A DNA stretch of 64,000 nt. It comes from Methylobacterium sp. NMS14P (GTDB lineage: Bacteria; Pseudomonadota; Alphaproteobacteria; Rhizobiales; Beijerinckiaceae). Shown piece after piece: positions 51,105 to 59,193 of this stretch. Within the stretch, counting starts at the first letter, position 1; the number at the start of each line of letters is the position of its first letter. The translations under genes and the position numbers were made by a program. The notes below the pieces were generated by a model. The model did not search any database. It saw nothing but the letters and a program-made list of their open reading frames with translations, and had not been told where the DNA came from. The DNA is taken from the NCBI RefSeq assembly GCF_028583545.1, contig NZ_CP087106.1, forward strand, positions 5,377,001 to 5,441,000, read 5' to 3'.

Positions 51105-52493
51105 TCAGCGAAGACCCTCGAAGTAGTCGAAGAACACGCGGTCCGGGTCGTGCTTGTCGCGCAGCGCGCACAGCGTCTGCCATTTCTCGGGCGTGAACGC
51201 CTGGGCGACGATCTCGGGCTGCTCGACCGTGTTGGTCTCGCCGATGTAGTAGCCGATGTTGAGCGGCTTCAGCGCGGTGATCACCGCCTGATGCCACGCG
51301 GCGTTGGCCTGATCGTCGTCCGCCTCGTGCCACATGGTCCAGGGACCGCCATAGACCTTCGAGGTGATGGAGCGGGCCATGTTCCGCTGCGGCCCCGGGA
51401 CGTCGGGGCCGCAGAAGATCGTCGACAGGAACACCGAGGTCGCCGAAGGCGCGCTCCGCCACAGGGGCAGGATGGCCGCCATCACCGCGCCGGGACTGTG
51501 ATTGGAGTAAGTGGCCTCGACCCGGGATCGCACGCCCTCCGGGAAGAGCGCGCCGGACGCGTCGAACAGCTGCTCGAAGTCGAGCGGCGTCACCCGCGCG
51601 GTCGACAGGGGCTCGACCGGTGCGTCATCCAGCGGCGCCAGCGCGCGCCGCGCCGCCTCCGGGGTGTCCTCGAAGGCGGTGGCGGTGACCATGCAGACCC
51701 AGCCGTTCTGGGCCGCCGCCGCCTCGGCCAGGGCGGGCGGCGCCTTCACGAGGAACTGGGTCAGCTCGACGCTCGGCGCGATCGTCGGCGCCGCCTCGCC
51801 GAGCCACGTGCCGACGGCCGGCGCGTCCTCGAGGCGATAGAAGTACTCGCTGCCGTGGATGGCCTTCGGCAGCGCGTGGAGCTTGAGAAAATACTTCGTG
51901 ACGATCCCGAAGAAGCCCGGGCCGGCGCCGCGCGCGGCCCAGAAGAAGTCCGGGTTCTCGGTCTCGCTGGCCCGGATCAATTCGCCCTGGGCGGTGACGA
52001 GCTCGATCGCCTCGAGGCTCTCGGTCCCGTAGCCCCAGACCGTGGGATTCCAGGCCATGCCGCCGCCGAGGAAGTAGCCGCTCGCCTTGACCTGAGGGCA
52101 GTGGCCGGTCGGGAAGGCGAGCCCGTGGGCGTTGAGCGCCTTCTGGATGTCGCGATTGCTGAGAATGGGCTGGATGATGGCCCGGCGCTGCGCGACGTCG
52201 ATCGCCAGGATCTTGTCGAGGCTCCCGAGGTCGATCAGGATCCCGCCGTTGCGCAGGGTCGGCTGGCACCAATTGTGGCCGCCGCCGCGGACGACGACCT
52301 TGAGGCCGTGCGCGCGGGCGAACTTCACGGTGGCGACGATGTCGTCCTCGTCGGCCGCCTTGACGATCATCTGCGGCGCCCGGTCGGGGATCAGCCTGTT
52401 CCACAGGTTCCCGTGAAGGGCGTCCCGGAACTGCGGGTCGCCCGCGGCGATGACCGGGCCCTTGCAGGCCGTCCTCAGGGTCTCAGCATTCAT
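51105..52493 (-). CDS. BBE-type FAD-linked oxidase, bicovalent flavin residues
   Basis: A 462-residue flavoprotein of the berberine-bridge-enzyme-like (p-cresol methylhydroxylase/VAO) superfamily. The FAD domain has VVVRGGGHNW, whose His is the usual 8-alpha flavin attachment, and TGHCPQVKASGYFLGGG, where Cys matches the second (6-S-cysteinyl) attachment; FWAARGAGPGFFG follows. A BBE-like C-terminal end is present (DHDPDRVFFDYFEG). It oxidises an unknown alcohol, sugar or amine with oxygen. The ATG at 52493 is chosen. It lies 87 bases after the deaminase gene in the same direction. Confidence 0.85.
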   Translation of the reverse strand: MNAETLRTACKGPVIAAGDPQFRDALHGNLWNRLIPDRAPQMIVKAADEDDIVATVKFARAHGLKVVVRGGGHNWCQPTLRNGGILIDLGSLDKILAIDVAQRRAIIQPILSNRDIQKALNAHGLAFPTGHCPQVKASGYFLGGGMAWNPTVWGYGTESLEAIELVTAQGELIRASETENPDFFWAARGAGPGFFGIVTKYFLKLHALPKAIHGSEYFYRLEDAPAVGTWLGEAAPTIAPSVELTQFLVKAPPALAEAAAAQNGWVCMVTATAFEDTPEAARRALAPLDDAPVEPLSTARVTPLDFEQLFDASGALFPEGVRSRVEATYSNHSPGAVMAAILPLWRSAPSATSVFLSTIFCGPDVPGPQRNMARSITSKVYGGPWTMWHEADDDQANAAWHQAVITALKPLNIGYYIGETNTVEQPEIVAQAFTPEKWQTLCALRDKHDPDRVFFDYFEGLR

Positions 52494-52580
52494 GACTGGG
52501 CACTGCGCGGGCGGGGAGGCCCGCCCGGGCAACGCGGCCGGAGCGGGCGGAGCAGGGCGGCCGATCGTTCGATCCGGCCC

Positions 52581-53063
52581 TCAGTAGGGGACGCGGTCCG
52601 CCTTCTGGGCGTACTTCTTCCAGACCTCGACGGCCTCCTCGCGCATGATCTGCTGGGTCGGGATGGAGCGCTCCGCGACGTCCTTCTTGAGTTCGGCGTA
52701 GATCATGCTGTCGTCGAAGCCGCCGTATTCCAGCGCGTCCTCGACCTGCGCGGCGTAGTAGACGTTCTTGACGCCGGCCCAGTAGGCGGCCGCCATGCAC
52801 ATCGGGCAGGGTTCGGCGCTGGTGTAGAGCGTCGCGTTCCGGAGCTTGAAGCTGCCCTGCGCCTTGCAGGCCTTCCGGATGGCCTCGATCTCGCCGTGCC
52901 AGGTCGGGTCGTTCTCGGCGACGACGCGGTTGGCGCCCTCGGCGATGATCTCGCCGTCCTGGACGATCACGCAGCCGAACACGCCGCCGGCGCTGTCGAC
53001 CAGCGACGTCTTCTCCGACAGGGCGATCGCCCGGGCCATGAACTTTTCGTGGTTATCAGACAT
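52581..53063 (-). CDS. Nucleoside/guanine-type deaminase
   Basis: A 160-residue zinc deaminase of the cytidine/deoxycytidylate superfamily. The zinc and catalytic motifs are TWHGEIEAIRKAC (His, catalytic Glu) and SAEPCPMCMAAAYW (two Cys). Length, the GGVFGCVIVQDGEII strand and the C-terminal helices fit guanine deaminase and related enzymes rather than TadA. It could deaminate a purine or a related heterocycle. It likely forms an operon with the flavin oxidase. Confidence 0.85.
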   Translation of the reverse strand: MSDNHEKFMARAIALSEKTSLVDSAGGVFGCVIVQDGEIIAEGANRVVAENDPTWHGEIEAIRKACKAQGSFKLRNATLYTSAEPCPMCMAAAYWAGVKNVYYAAQVEDALEYGGFDDSMIYAELKKDVAERSIPTQQIMREEAVEVWKKYAQKADRVPY

Positions 53064-53824
53064 TGGAACCTCTGTCGTCGCGAAACTGGTCGGTTGGTCG
53101 AGACTATGAACCGCGGAAACTTATTAATCGAGAGGCGGTCCCGATTGTTGTGTCGAACCGCACTAGACTTCGCACGGCGTGCTTAACAACTCGGGATCGG
53201 CTGCCGACACTGGCTTCGGGTTGAAAGACGCCGCCGCGCGGTTCGGCCGAGCGGTGTTGGCCGCGACGGGCACGCGGCCGCCATCGATCTGCGCGGGCAG
53301 GATCGGCGACGGGGCATCGCGCGGATCGGAACGTCCCGCTGAAACCGTGCGTCCCACGAAGCGCATATTCGTCAGCCAATAACGAGCGGCTACGATTGGT
53401 CTGTCGATAGGATAGACAGGGCCGACGGAGCCGCGTCAACGCTGCCGGGCAATCGTTCGCGATGGAATTGTAAATATCCGGGAATGCAATAGATCGACCG
53501 TGAATAGCCGATCAATGTTGCCGGCACACCGATCTGCGCAGCACATCCGGCGCGTTGCGGTCGTGGTGGCGGCCCCTGATCGCGGCGGCGGCGGCCCGAC
53601 TGAGACGGACGGACAAGAAAAAATCCGTCCCGTCACGGCCGACCGCTCCGGCCACGGGCCCCCGCGATCCGGGTCGGCCCGTTCGGGAATCATGGGCGCC
53701 GCGGAACGATTTTCCAGTCACTGGCGCCGGGCGACGATCCCGGGGCGCGGCCCCGTCCAGGGCGGCGCGGGATCCGGGTGTGCCGGCGCCGGCACGGACC
53801 GCAGGCCATCCCGGAAGCCGGCGA
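53064..53824. other. Long intergenic gap, no supported gene
   Basis: A 761-bp gap between two leftward genes. Bases 53100-53140 and 53440-53520 are AT-richer and may hold the deaminase promoter. The several open frames are low-complexity Arg/Ala/Pro shadows without ribosome sites. CTGTC and GACAG form a small inverted repeat near 53401-53420. No recognised RNA. Confidence 0.35.
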
Positions 53825-55192
53825 TCAGGCGGCCGGACGCTCCGCGAGGACGTCGCGGATCGCGCCCCTGACGTGCCCGAGGGCGTCCTTCTCGTCCGAG
53901 CCGCCGGTCACGGTGGCCTCGAGGGTCCGGCACGCCGCCGCGAGCCGCGTGTAGCCGAGGCTTCCCGCCATGGCGATCAGGGCGTGCGCCTCCTGGGCGA
54001 TCGCCGGGCGCAGGGTTCCGGGCGGGAACGCCGCCTCGAGGCGCGCCCGCAGGTCGCCGGTCAGGCGCGCGACCTCGGCCGCGCCGATCGCGTCGCGGAG
54101 GCGCTGGACCCGCGCCGCGTCGCGGACGGGTTCAGGATCGCGGGCCGGGGACGCGGCCGGAGCCGCGGCGAGGCCGGCCGCGGCGGCGGACAGCCCGGCC
54201 GGCGTGAGGCTGACCGCGAGCCCGCCGTCGGCCGGCACGCAGGCGGCCAGATCCTGCTCCGTCAGGGCCAGGATCGCCGCCATGGCGGCGCTGCGGACCA
54301 GGCCGGCCGCGAGGATCGGGGCCGGCGCTTCGGCGGCCGACAGGGGCAGGCTGCGGCCGCCGACGTGGAGCCAGCTGAGCAGCCGGCAGGCCGGATCGTC
54401 CGAATCCCGAACCGCGGCGGCGAGCCCCGCGCGGCGCTCGGCGAAGGCGCGGCAGGTCTGCGCCAGCGCCGTCCAGGCGGCCGGATCGTCGACCCGGAAC
54501 GTCGCGTCGCAGGTGTGGCCGAGACGTCCGGTCAGATCGACGGTGGGGAGCAGGTGCCCAGGGCTTCCCGGCGGCAGAGCCCGGCTCTGCGCGAGACCCT
54601 CCGCCGCGCCGATCAGGATCAGATCGGCCTCTGCCACCGGGCTGAGGCGGAAGGCGTGCCCCACCGCGGCGGCCGCCTCGGCGCCGAGGTCCGGGTACAG
54701 GGCGGCGCGCGGGCGCCCCGGGAGGCCCCGCCGCCGCCACAGGGCCTCGGCCGGCGCCTCGTCGGCGACGGTGGCCGGCGGCAGGTCCGGCGCGCCGTCC
54801 GCCGGCACGTGCGGTGCCGCGTCGGGCGCGCGCAGGCGGTCGAGCGTCGCGTACAGCAGGTCGGGCTCGATCGGCTTGACCAGGATCGCGTCGAACAGCG
54901 CGTCGGCGCCCCGGCGCGACGCGAGGCCGTGCCGGTCGGCCGTGATCCCGACGAGGCGGACGCGCCCCTGCGCGCCGACGATCTCGCGCATCAGCCGCGC
55001 GAGGGCGTACCCGTCCATCTCGGGCAGGTGGTAGTCGATCAGCACGACGGCGTGGCGGCGCTCGCTCAGGAGCCGCAGGCCCAGGAACCCGTCGGCCGCG
55101 CAGTCGAACGCGTCGCCGCGCGCCGCCAGCAGGGCGCCGATCAGGTCGCGCGAGCCGGGATCGTCCTCGACCAGCAGGATACGGTCGGTCAT
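53825..55192 (-). CDS. Receiver-Hpt protein at end of cellulose operon
   Basis: A 455-residue protein. Residues 1-120 are a CheY-like receiver: acidic pair in LLVEDDPGS, phosphorylation Asp in VVLIDYHLPEMDGYA and Lys in AILVKPIEP. The final part (about 370-450) is an Hpt-like helix bundle with QEAHALIAMAGSLGYTRLA, whose His would accept phosphate. The middle 240 residues are not recognised. Such fusions pass phosphate within a relay. It starts 7 bases after the bcsN stop, so it likely tunes or is co-expressed with cellulose synthesis. Confidence 0.8.
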   Translation of the reverse strand: MTDRILLVEDDPGSRDLIGALLAARGDAFDCAADGFLGLRLLSERRHAVVLIDYHLPEMDGYALARLMREIVGAQGRVRLVGITADRHGLASRRGADALFDAILVKPIEPDLLYATLDRLRAPDAAPHVPADGAPDLPPATVADEAPAEALWRRRGLPGRPRAALYPDLGAEAAAAVGHAFRLSPVAEADLILIGAAEGLAQSRALPPGSPGHLLPTVDLTGRLGHTCDATFRVDDPAAWTALAQTCRAFAERRAGLAAAVRDSDDPACRLLSWLHVGGRSLPLSAAEAPAPILAAGLVRSAAMAAILALTEQDLAACVPADGGLAVSLTPAGLSAAAAGLAAAPAASPARDPEPVRDAARVQRLRDAIGAAEVARLTGDLRARLEAAFPPGTLRPAIAQEAHALIAMAGSLGYTRLAAACRTLEATVTGGSDEKDALGHVRGAIRDVLAERPAA

Positions 55193-55199
55193 GGAATCC

Positions 55200-56177
55200 T
55201 CACGGGCGGGCCCCGGTCCGGGCGACCGGGCCGCGGAGCGCCTCGGGCGGCAGGTCGGCGCCGCTCGCCTCGGCCTGGATGGAGGGCGGTGCGCCGATCG
55301 AGGCCTGCCGCAGCGCGGCCGGACCCGCGTCCTGGAGCCCGCGCCCGCCGTCCGGCGCCTCGGCGACGCCCAGGTAGCGCCGGCCCGACGGCAGGCCGGT
55401 CGCGGCGACCGGGGCCCGCGCGACCGGGGCGGGATCCCGCGCCGCGGCCGGCACCCGGGCGGCGGTGCGGGGCCGCGCCGCCGCGGGGGCGCGCCGCGTC
55501 GCCGACGGGCCCGCGACGGGCGTTCCCGCGTGGCGCGGCACGAGCGTGATCTGAGTGATCGCGGCGGCCATCGCCTCGAGGCTGATGTCGTCGCGGCAGA
55601 GCCGGATCCGCAGGGAGACCGGGCCGGGCCGCCCGGAGGCCGGGTCGAGATCGGGGGCCGCGGCGATCCACTGCCAGGCGTAGAGGCAGCGGGCGCCCCC
55701 CGCCGTCCGGCCGACCGCGAGGCCGTAGGGCCCGTAGGCGTTGGCGGCGGGTCGGGTCACGACCTGCATCGCCGTCGCGGGGAAGGCCGCGGCGAGCTCG
55801 GCGCGGATGCCGGCCTCGGTCGGCCGGCCGCCGGCGGGGCTCGCGTCCCCGGACGCGCCGCCGCGGGGCATGCGCAGCAGGATGCCGTTCTCGCCCCCCG
55901 CGCCGCGGGGCGCGGCGCTCAGCGACACGGCCTGCTCGAGGGCGTCGGCGCCGTCGTGCTCCCGCAGCCGCACCGGCCGGCCGGCCCAGTCCGGCAGGAC
56001 GACCATCGGCGTGGCGGGACGGTCGGCCGAGGCCGGCGGCCGCCCGTCCGCGATCGCGTCCAGGCTGGCGTAGCGCGGGGTGCCGGCGACGGAGCGCGCC
56101 TCGTCCCGGGCCGTGCAGGCGCCGAGGAGGAGGGCGGTCAGCGCCAGGACGCGGAAGGGGCGGACAGGGAACGTCAC
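55200..56177 (-). CDS. bcsN: Cellulose biosynthesis protein BcsN
   Basis: A 325-residue predicted lipoprotein: signal ending in LLLGAC (Cys about 21), then a region with LRMPRGGASG, FPATAMQVVTRPAANAYGPYG and ARCLYAWQWI, which fits the alphaproteobacterial BcsN family found in Agrobacterium-type bcs operons. The C-terminal 110 residues are Ala/Pro/Arg-rich. The exact role is unknown; an envelope component of cellulose export is expected. It overlaps the stop of the TPR gene by four bases. Confidence 0.75.
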   Translation of the reverse strand: MTFPVRPFRVLALTALLLGACTARDEARSVAGTPRYASLDAIADGRPPASADRPATPMVVLPDWAGRPVRLREHDGADALEQAVSLSAAPRGAGGENGILLRMPRGGASGDASPAGGRPTEAGIRAELAAAFPATAMQVVTRPAANAYGPYGLAVGRTAGGARCLYAWQWIAAAPDLDPASGRPGPVSLRIRLCRDDISLEAMAAAITQITLVPRHAGTPVAGPSATRRAPAAARPRTAARVPAAARDPAPVARAPVAATGLPSGRRYLGVAEAPDGGRGLQDAGPAALRQASIGAPPSIQAEASGADLPPEALRGPVARTGARP

Positions 56178-58069
56178 GGCGTCGTCTCTCGCACGGTCTG
56201 GTTACGCATCGCTTGCCGCGCGCCGAGCGCGCCGGTGGTCGCCGGCACGTCCCGGTCCGCCGGGCCGCCCGGCTCCGCGCCGGACCGCGCGGCCTGCTCG
56301 TCGGCCCAGAGGGTCCCCCGCGGTGCCGGGCTCTCGGCGGCGCTCGGCTGGCTCGCCTGCTCGCCGCCGTTCCAGGCCGGCAGGAGCGCGAAGCCGTAGC
56401 GCTCGTAGGGCATCGGCCCGACGCCCGGCACGCGGCGGGCGACCGTGGGCGCGCGGCCGCGCGGACGGGCCGACCAGCGCGCCTCGGGAACCGGGCTGCC
56501 GGTCGGCGCGGCGCGCAGGTCGTTCTCCATGACCACCGCCACCGGGAAGTCGCTGCGCCGGATCGCCGGCGCCGCCGGCGTCCGGTCGGCGGCGATCTCG
56601 TCGGGCGGCGGCACGCGCCCGCGCGCGGCCGCGCCGGTCGCGGCGGCGAGTTCGAGGTAGCCGGGGCTCGCCGCGGGCTCGGCCCTGGCGGTCCGGGCCT
56701 GCGGCGCCTCGCAGGGCATCGGCCGGGCCGCGGCGGCCTGGAACAGCAGGTCGACCACCCGCGGGAACAGCCCGTCGTAGCGGTTCACGACCTCGAGGAA
56801 GGTGCGCTCCTGGCGCGTCCGGCGCAGCGACAGGGCGTAGCCGTAGACCGTCGCCTCCTTGGGATACCAAGCCACGGCGCGCCGGAACCAGCCCAGGGCC
56901 GTGTCGAACTGGCAGCGGTTGTAGGCGTACCAGCCGAGCGCCTGCGCGCCCTCGCCCGAGGCCGTCGCCAGGGTGACCTCGGCGTAGCGCCTGAGCCGCT
57001 CCGGCTCGATCGCGGGCGGGTCCGCCCGGGTCAGATCCGTCTCCAGCAGGTCGATGAACAGGAGGCTGTTGTTCACGAGCGGCGCCCGCCACGCGTAGGC
57101 GACGTCCTCCGCGTCGCGCTGCCGGCCGAGGAGGCGGAGGGTGTGGGCGAGACCGTGCGCCACCATGGCGTCGCCGCCCCGCGCGACGGCGCGCTTGAAC
57201 CACGCGAGGGCCGTCGGCAGGTCGCGCCGCTTGAACGCCAGCCACGCGACGAGCGCCGCCTGATCGGGATCGGGCGCGGCCTCCGCGTAGGCCTCGAACG
57301 CCGCGAGGTCGGGGGCCGAGACCGCTTGGCCGGCCTCGTCGTGGAGCACGGCGCCGATGCGGCCGCGGATCAGGTCGACGCGGATCGCGTCGCGGTCCCG
57401 GGCCTCGCCGAGGGCGGCCAGCCGGTCGACATCGGCCATCGGCAGGATCTGCATCGCCCGCAGCAGGCTGACCCGCCGCTCCTCGGGCCCGAACCGGCCG
57501 CCGGCGAGCGCGCCGCTGAGCAGGTCGTAGGCCTTCTCGGCCCGCTCGGTCCGGCCGTAGGCCTCGGCGACGGCCCAGACCACCTCGGCGTCGGCCGCGG
57601 CGATGTCGGTGGGGCGGCCGGCGGCGAGGGTCGCGAGGTCGGGCCAGCGGCCGGCCTTGGCGAGGGACAGGCAGGACTCGCGCAGGGCGCGCGCCGACAG
57701 GGCTGCCTGCAGCGCCGGGGAGGGTGTCCAGCCCGGCTCGGCCCGGGCGCGGGCGGCGAGCGCGGCGGCGAGATCCGCGTCGCGGCCGGCGCCGAGCAGG
57801 TCCCAGAGCCCGTCCTCGTCCTCGCCGCCGGCGCGCGCGGTCCAGAGATCGGCCGGCGGCTGCCAGCCGGGATGGCGCCGCCGCAGCCGCTCCGTCTCGG
57901 CCTCCACCCGCGCGCGCTGGTGCTGGCTCGCGTAGTAGCGCAGGGCGGTCTCGTCCGGCCTTGCGGCGGCCTCGGTGGCGGACGCGGCGGCGGGCTCGGC
58001 GGCGGACGCCGGTGCACTTGCCGCCGGTGCGATGGCCAGCAGGGCGGCGAGGATCAGCGCGGTGCGCAT
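56174..58069 (-). CDS. TPR-repeat protein of the cellulose operon (BcsC/BcsK-like)
   Basis: A 631-residue protein with a signal peptide (LILAALLAIAPAASAPASA) and many TPR-like helical repeats, e.g. AEAYGRTERAEKAYDLLSGAL and GWYAYNRCQFDTALGWFRRA. Family knowledge: periplasmic TPR proteins (BcsC N-terminus, or BcsK in Agrobacterium-type operons) guide the polymer and link to an outer-membrane pore. Here no beta-barrel domain follows; the C-terminal 150 residues are Pro/Arg-rich. The start overlaps bcsZ by 16 bases; the stop overlaps bcsN. Confidence 0.75.
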   Translation of the reverse strand: MRTALILAALLAIAPAASAPASAAEPAAASATEAAARPDETALRYYASQHQRARVEAETERLRRRHPGWQPPADLWTARAGGEDEDGLWDLLGAGRDADLAAALAARARAEPGWTPSPALQAALSARALRESCLSLAKAGRWPDLATLAAGRPTDIAAADAEVVWAVAEAYGRTERAEKAYDLLSGALAGGRFGPEERRVSLLRAMQILPMADVDRLAALGEARDRDAIRVDLIRGRIGAVLHDEAGQAVSAPDLAAFEAYAEAAPDPDQAALVAWLAFKRRDLPTALAWFKRAVARGGDAMVAHGLAHTLRLLGRQRDAEDVAYAWRAPLVNNSLLFIDLLETDLTRADPPAIEPERLRRYAEVTLATASGEGAQALGWYAYNRCQFDTALGWFRRAVAWYPKEATVYGYALSLRRTRQERTFLEVVNRYDGLFPRVVDLLFQAAAARPMPCEAPQARTARAEPAASPGYLELAAATGAAARGRVPPPDEIAADRTPAAPAIRRSDFPVAVVMENDLRAAPTGSPVPEARWSARPRGRAPTVARRVPGVGPMPYERYGFALLPAWNGGEQASQPSAAESPAPRGTLWADEQAARSGAEPGGPADRDVPATTGALGARQAMRNQTVRETTP

Positions 58070-59193
58070 GCCGGGTACCGCGCGTTCAGGGCCGCCAGGG
58101 CCAGCAGCTGCAGGGTGACGGGGTAGTAGTTCTCGCTCTCGGCGCGGACGCGCGTCAGGGCCGCCGGGAACGGCGTCCCGCGGCTCGCGCAGGCGGCCAG
58201 CGCCGGGATGGCGGCGTAGCCGGTCTCGGTCAGCCGCGCGGACACCCGTCCGGTCCCGGTCTCCACCAGGGCGAGCCCGGCCTCGGGCTTCTGCCACAGG
58301 CCGAGGAACGGCGCGTAGAGGTCCGGCTCGGTGACGCCCGCCATCGCGAGGTAGAGCGGGATGCGCAGCGCGTTGTAGCCGAACTCGGCCGGGAACCCGT
58401 CGGCGGGCCGGGGCGCGGCCCCGGACAGCGAGATCCACTCCACCGGCAGCCGCTGCGCCCCGAACCGGGCGGCCGCGATCAGCCGGCGCCCGCTGCGGGC
58501 GAGCGCCCGCCAGTCGAACTCGGGCGCCAGCAGGCCGACCCGGTCGAGGGCCGGGAAGACCCAGTAGGAGAGGTTCACCACCGGGCCGTCCGCCCGCTCC
58601 TCGGCCGAGAACCCCGCCACCGCCGGCAGGATCAGCGGGCCCTGCGGCGCGCGCGGCAGGAGCAGCTTGCGCCCGAGCTCGACGGCGATCCGGCGGCCGG
58701 CGACCTGATGCTCGGGCTCGTGCCACGCCTCCGCGGCCTCGGTGAGCGCCCAGGCGACCAGCAGGTCGCCGTCCGAGGCGTCGTTCATGTCGGCCACGGC
58801 GGGGCGCTTGTCCGGCTCCCACCGCCACGCGATCAGTTGGTCGTCGCGGACCATCAGGTTCGCCCGGGTCCAGGTCCAGACGCGCTCGAAGGTCTCGCGG
58901 TCGCCCGCCGCCACGGCGAGCAGCATCCCGTAGCCCTGGCCCTCGCTGTGGCTGATGCCGCCGTTGGCGGTGTCGACCACGCGGCCCTGCTCGCTGACGA
59001 ACCGGGCCTTGTAGGCCCGCCACGCCTCGGCGTTCCGGAGGGTCCCGGCGAGGGGCGGGGCGGAGGCCGACGCGGCGCGCGCCGGATACGCGGCCAGATG
59101 CGCGGCCAGGAGGGTCAGGACGCAGAGGGCGGCGAGGCCGCGCGGGAGGACGCTCAGGAGGACGCTCAGGAGGACGCTCAGAAGGACGCTCAT
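58054..59193 (-). CDS. bcsZ: Cellulose-associated endoglucanase, GH8 family
   Basis: A 379-residue glycoside hydrolase family 8 enzyme that trims cellulose during export. Motifs: TANGGISHSEGQGYGMLLAV, whose Glu is the proposed general acid, and MNDASDGDLLVAWAL with the catalytic-region Asp. The signal peptide is odd: MSVLLSVLLSVLLSVLPRG repeats S-V-L-L because of a 12-bp tandem repeat. Start ATG overlaps the bcsB stop by four bases. The 3' end overlaps the TPR gene. Confidence 0.92.
   Translation of the reverse strand: MSVLLSVLLSVLLSVLPRGLAALCVLTLLAAHLAAYPARAASASAPPLAGTLRNAEAWRAYKARFVSEQGRVVDTANGGISHSEGQGYGMLLAVAAGDRETFERVWTWTRANLMVRDDQLIAWRWEPDKRPAVADMNDASDGDLLVAWALTEAAEAWHEPEHQVAGRRIAVELGRKLLLPRAPQGPLILPAVAGFSAEERADGPVVNLSYWVFPALDRVGLLAPEFDWRALARSGRRLIAAARFGAQRLPVEWISLSGAAPRPADGFPAEFGYNALRIPLYLAMAGVTEPDLYAPFLGLWQKPEAGLALVETGTGRVSARLTETGYAAIPALAACASRGTPFPAALTRVRAESENYYPVTLQLLALAALNARYPACAPR

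Noticed and set aside
53064..53824. Small RNA or gene in the long gap before the deaminase gene
   Set aside because: No conserved structure, promoter-terminator pair or protein-like frame could be pointed to.
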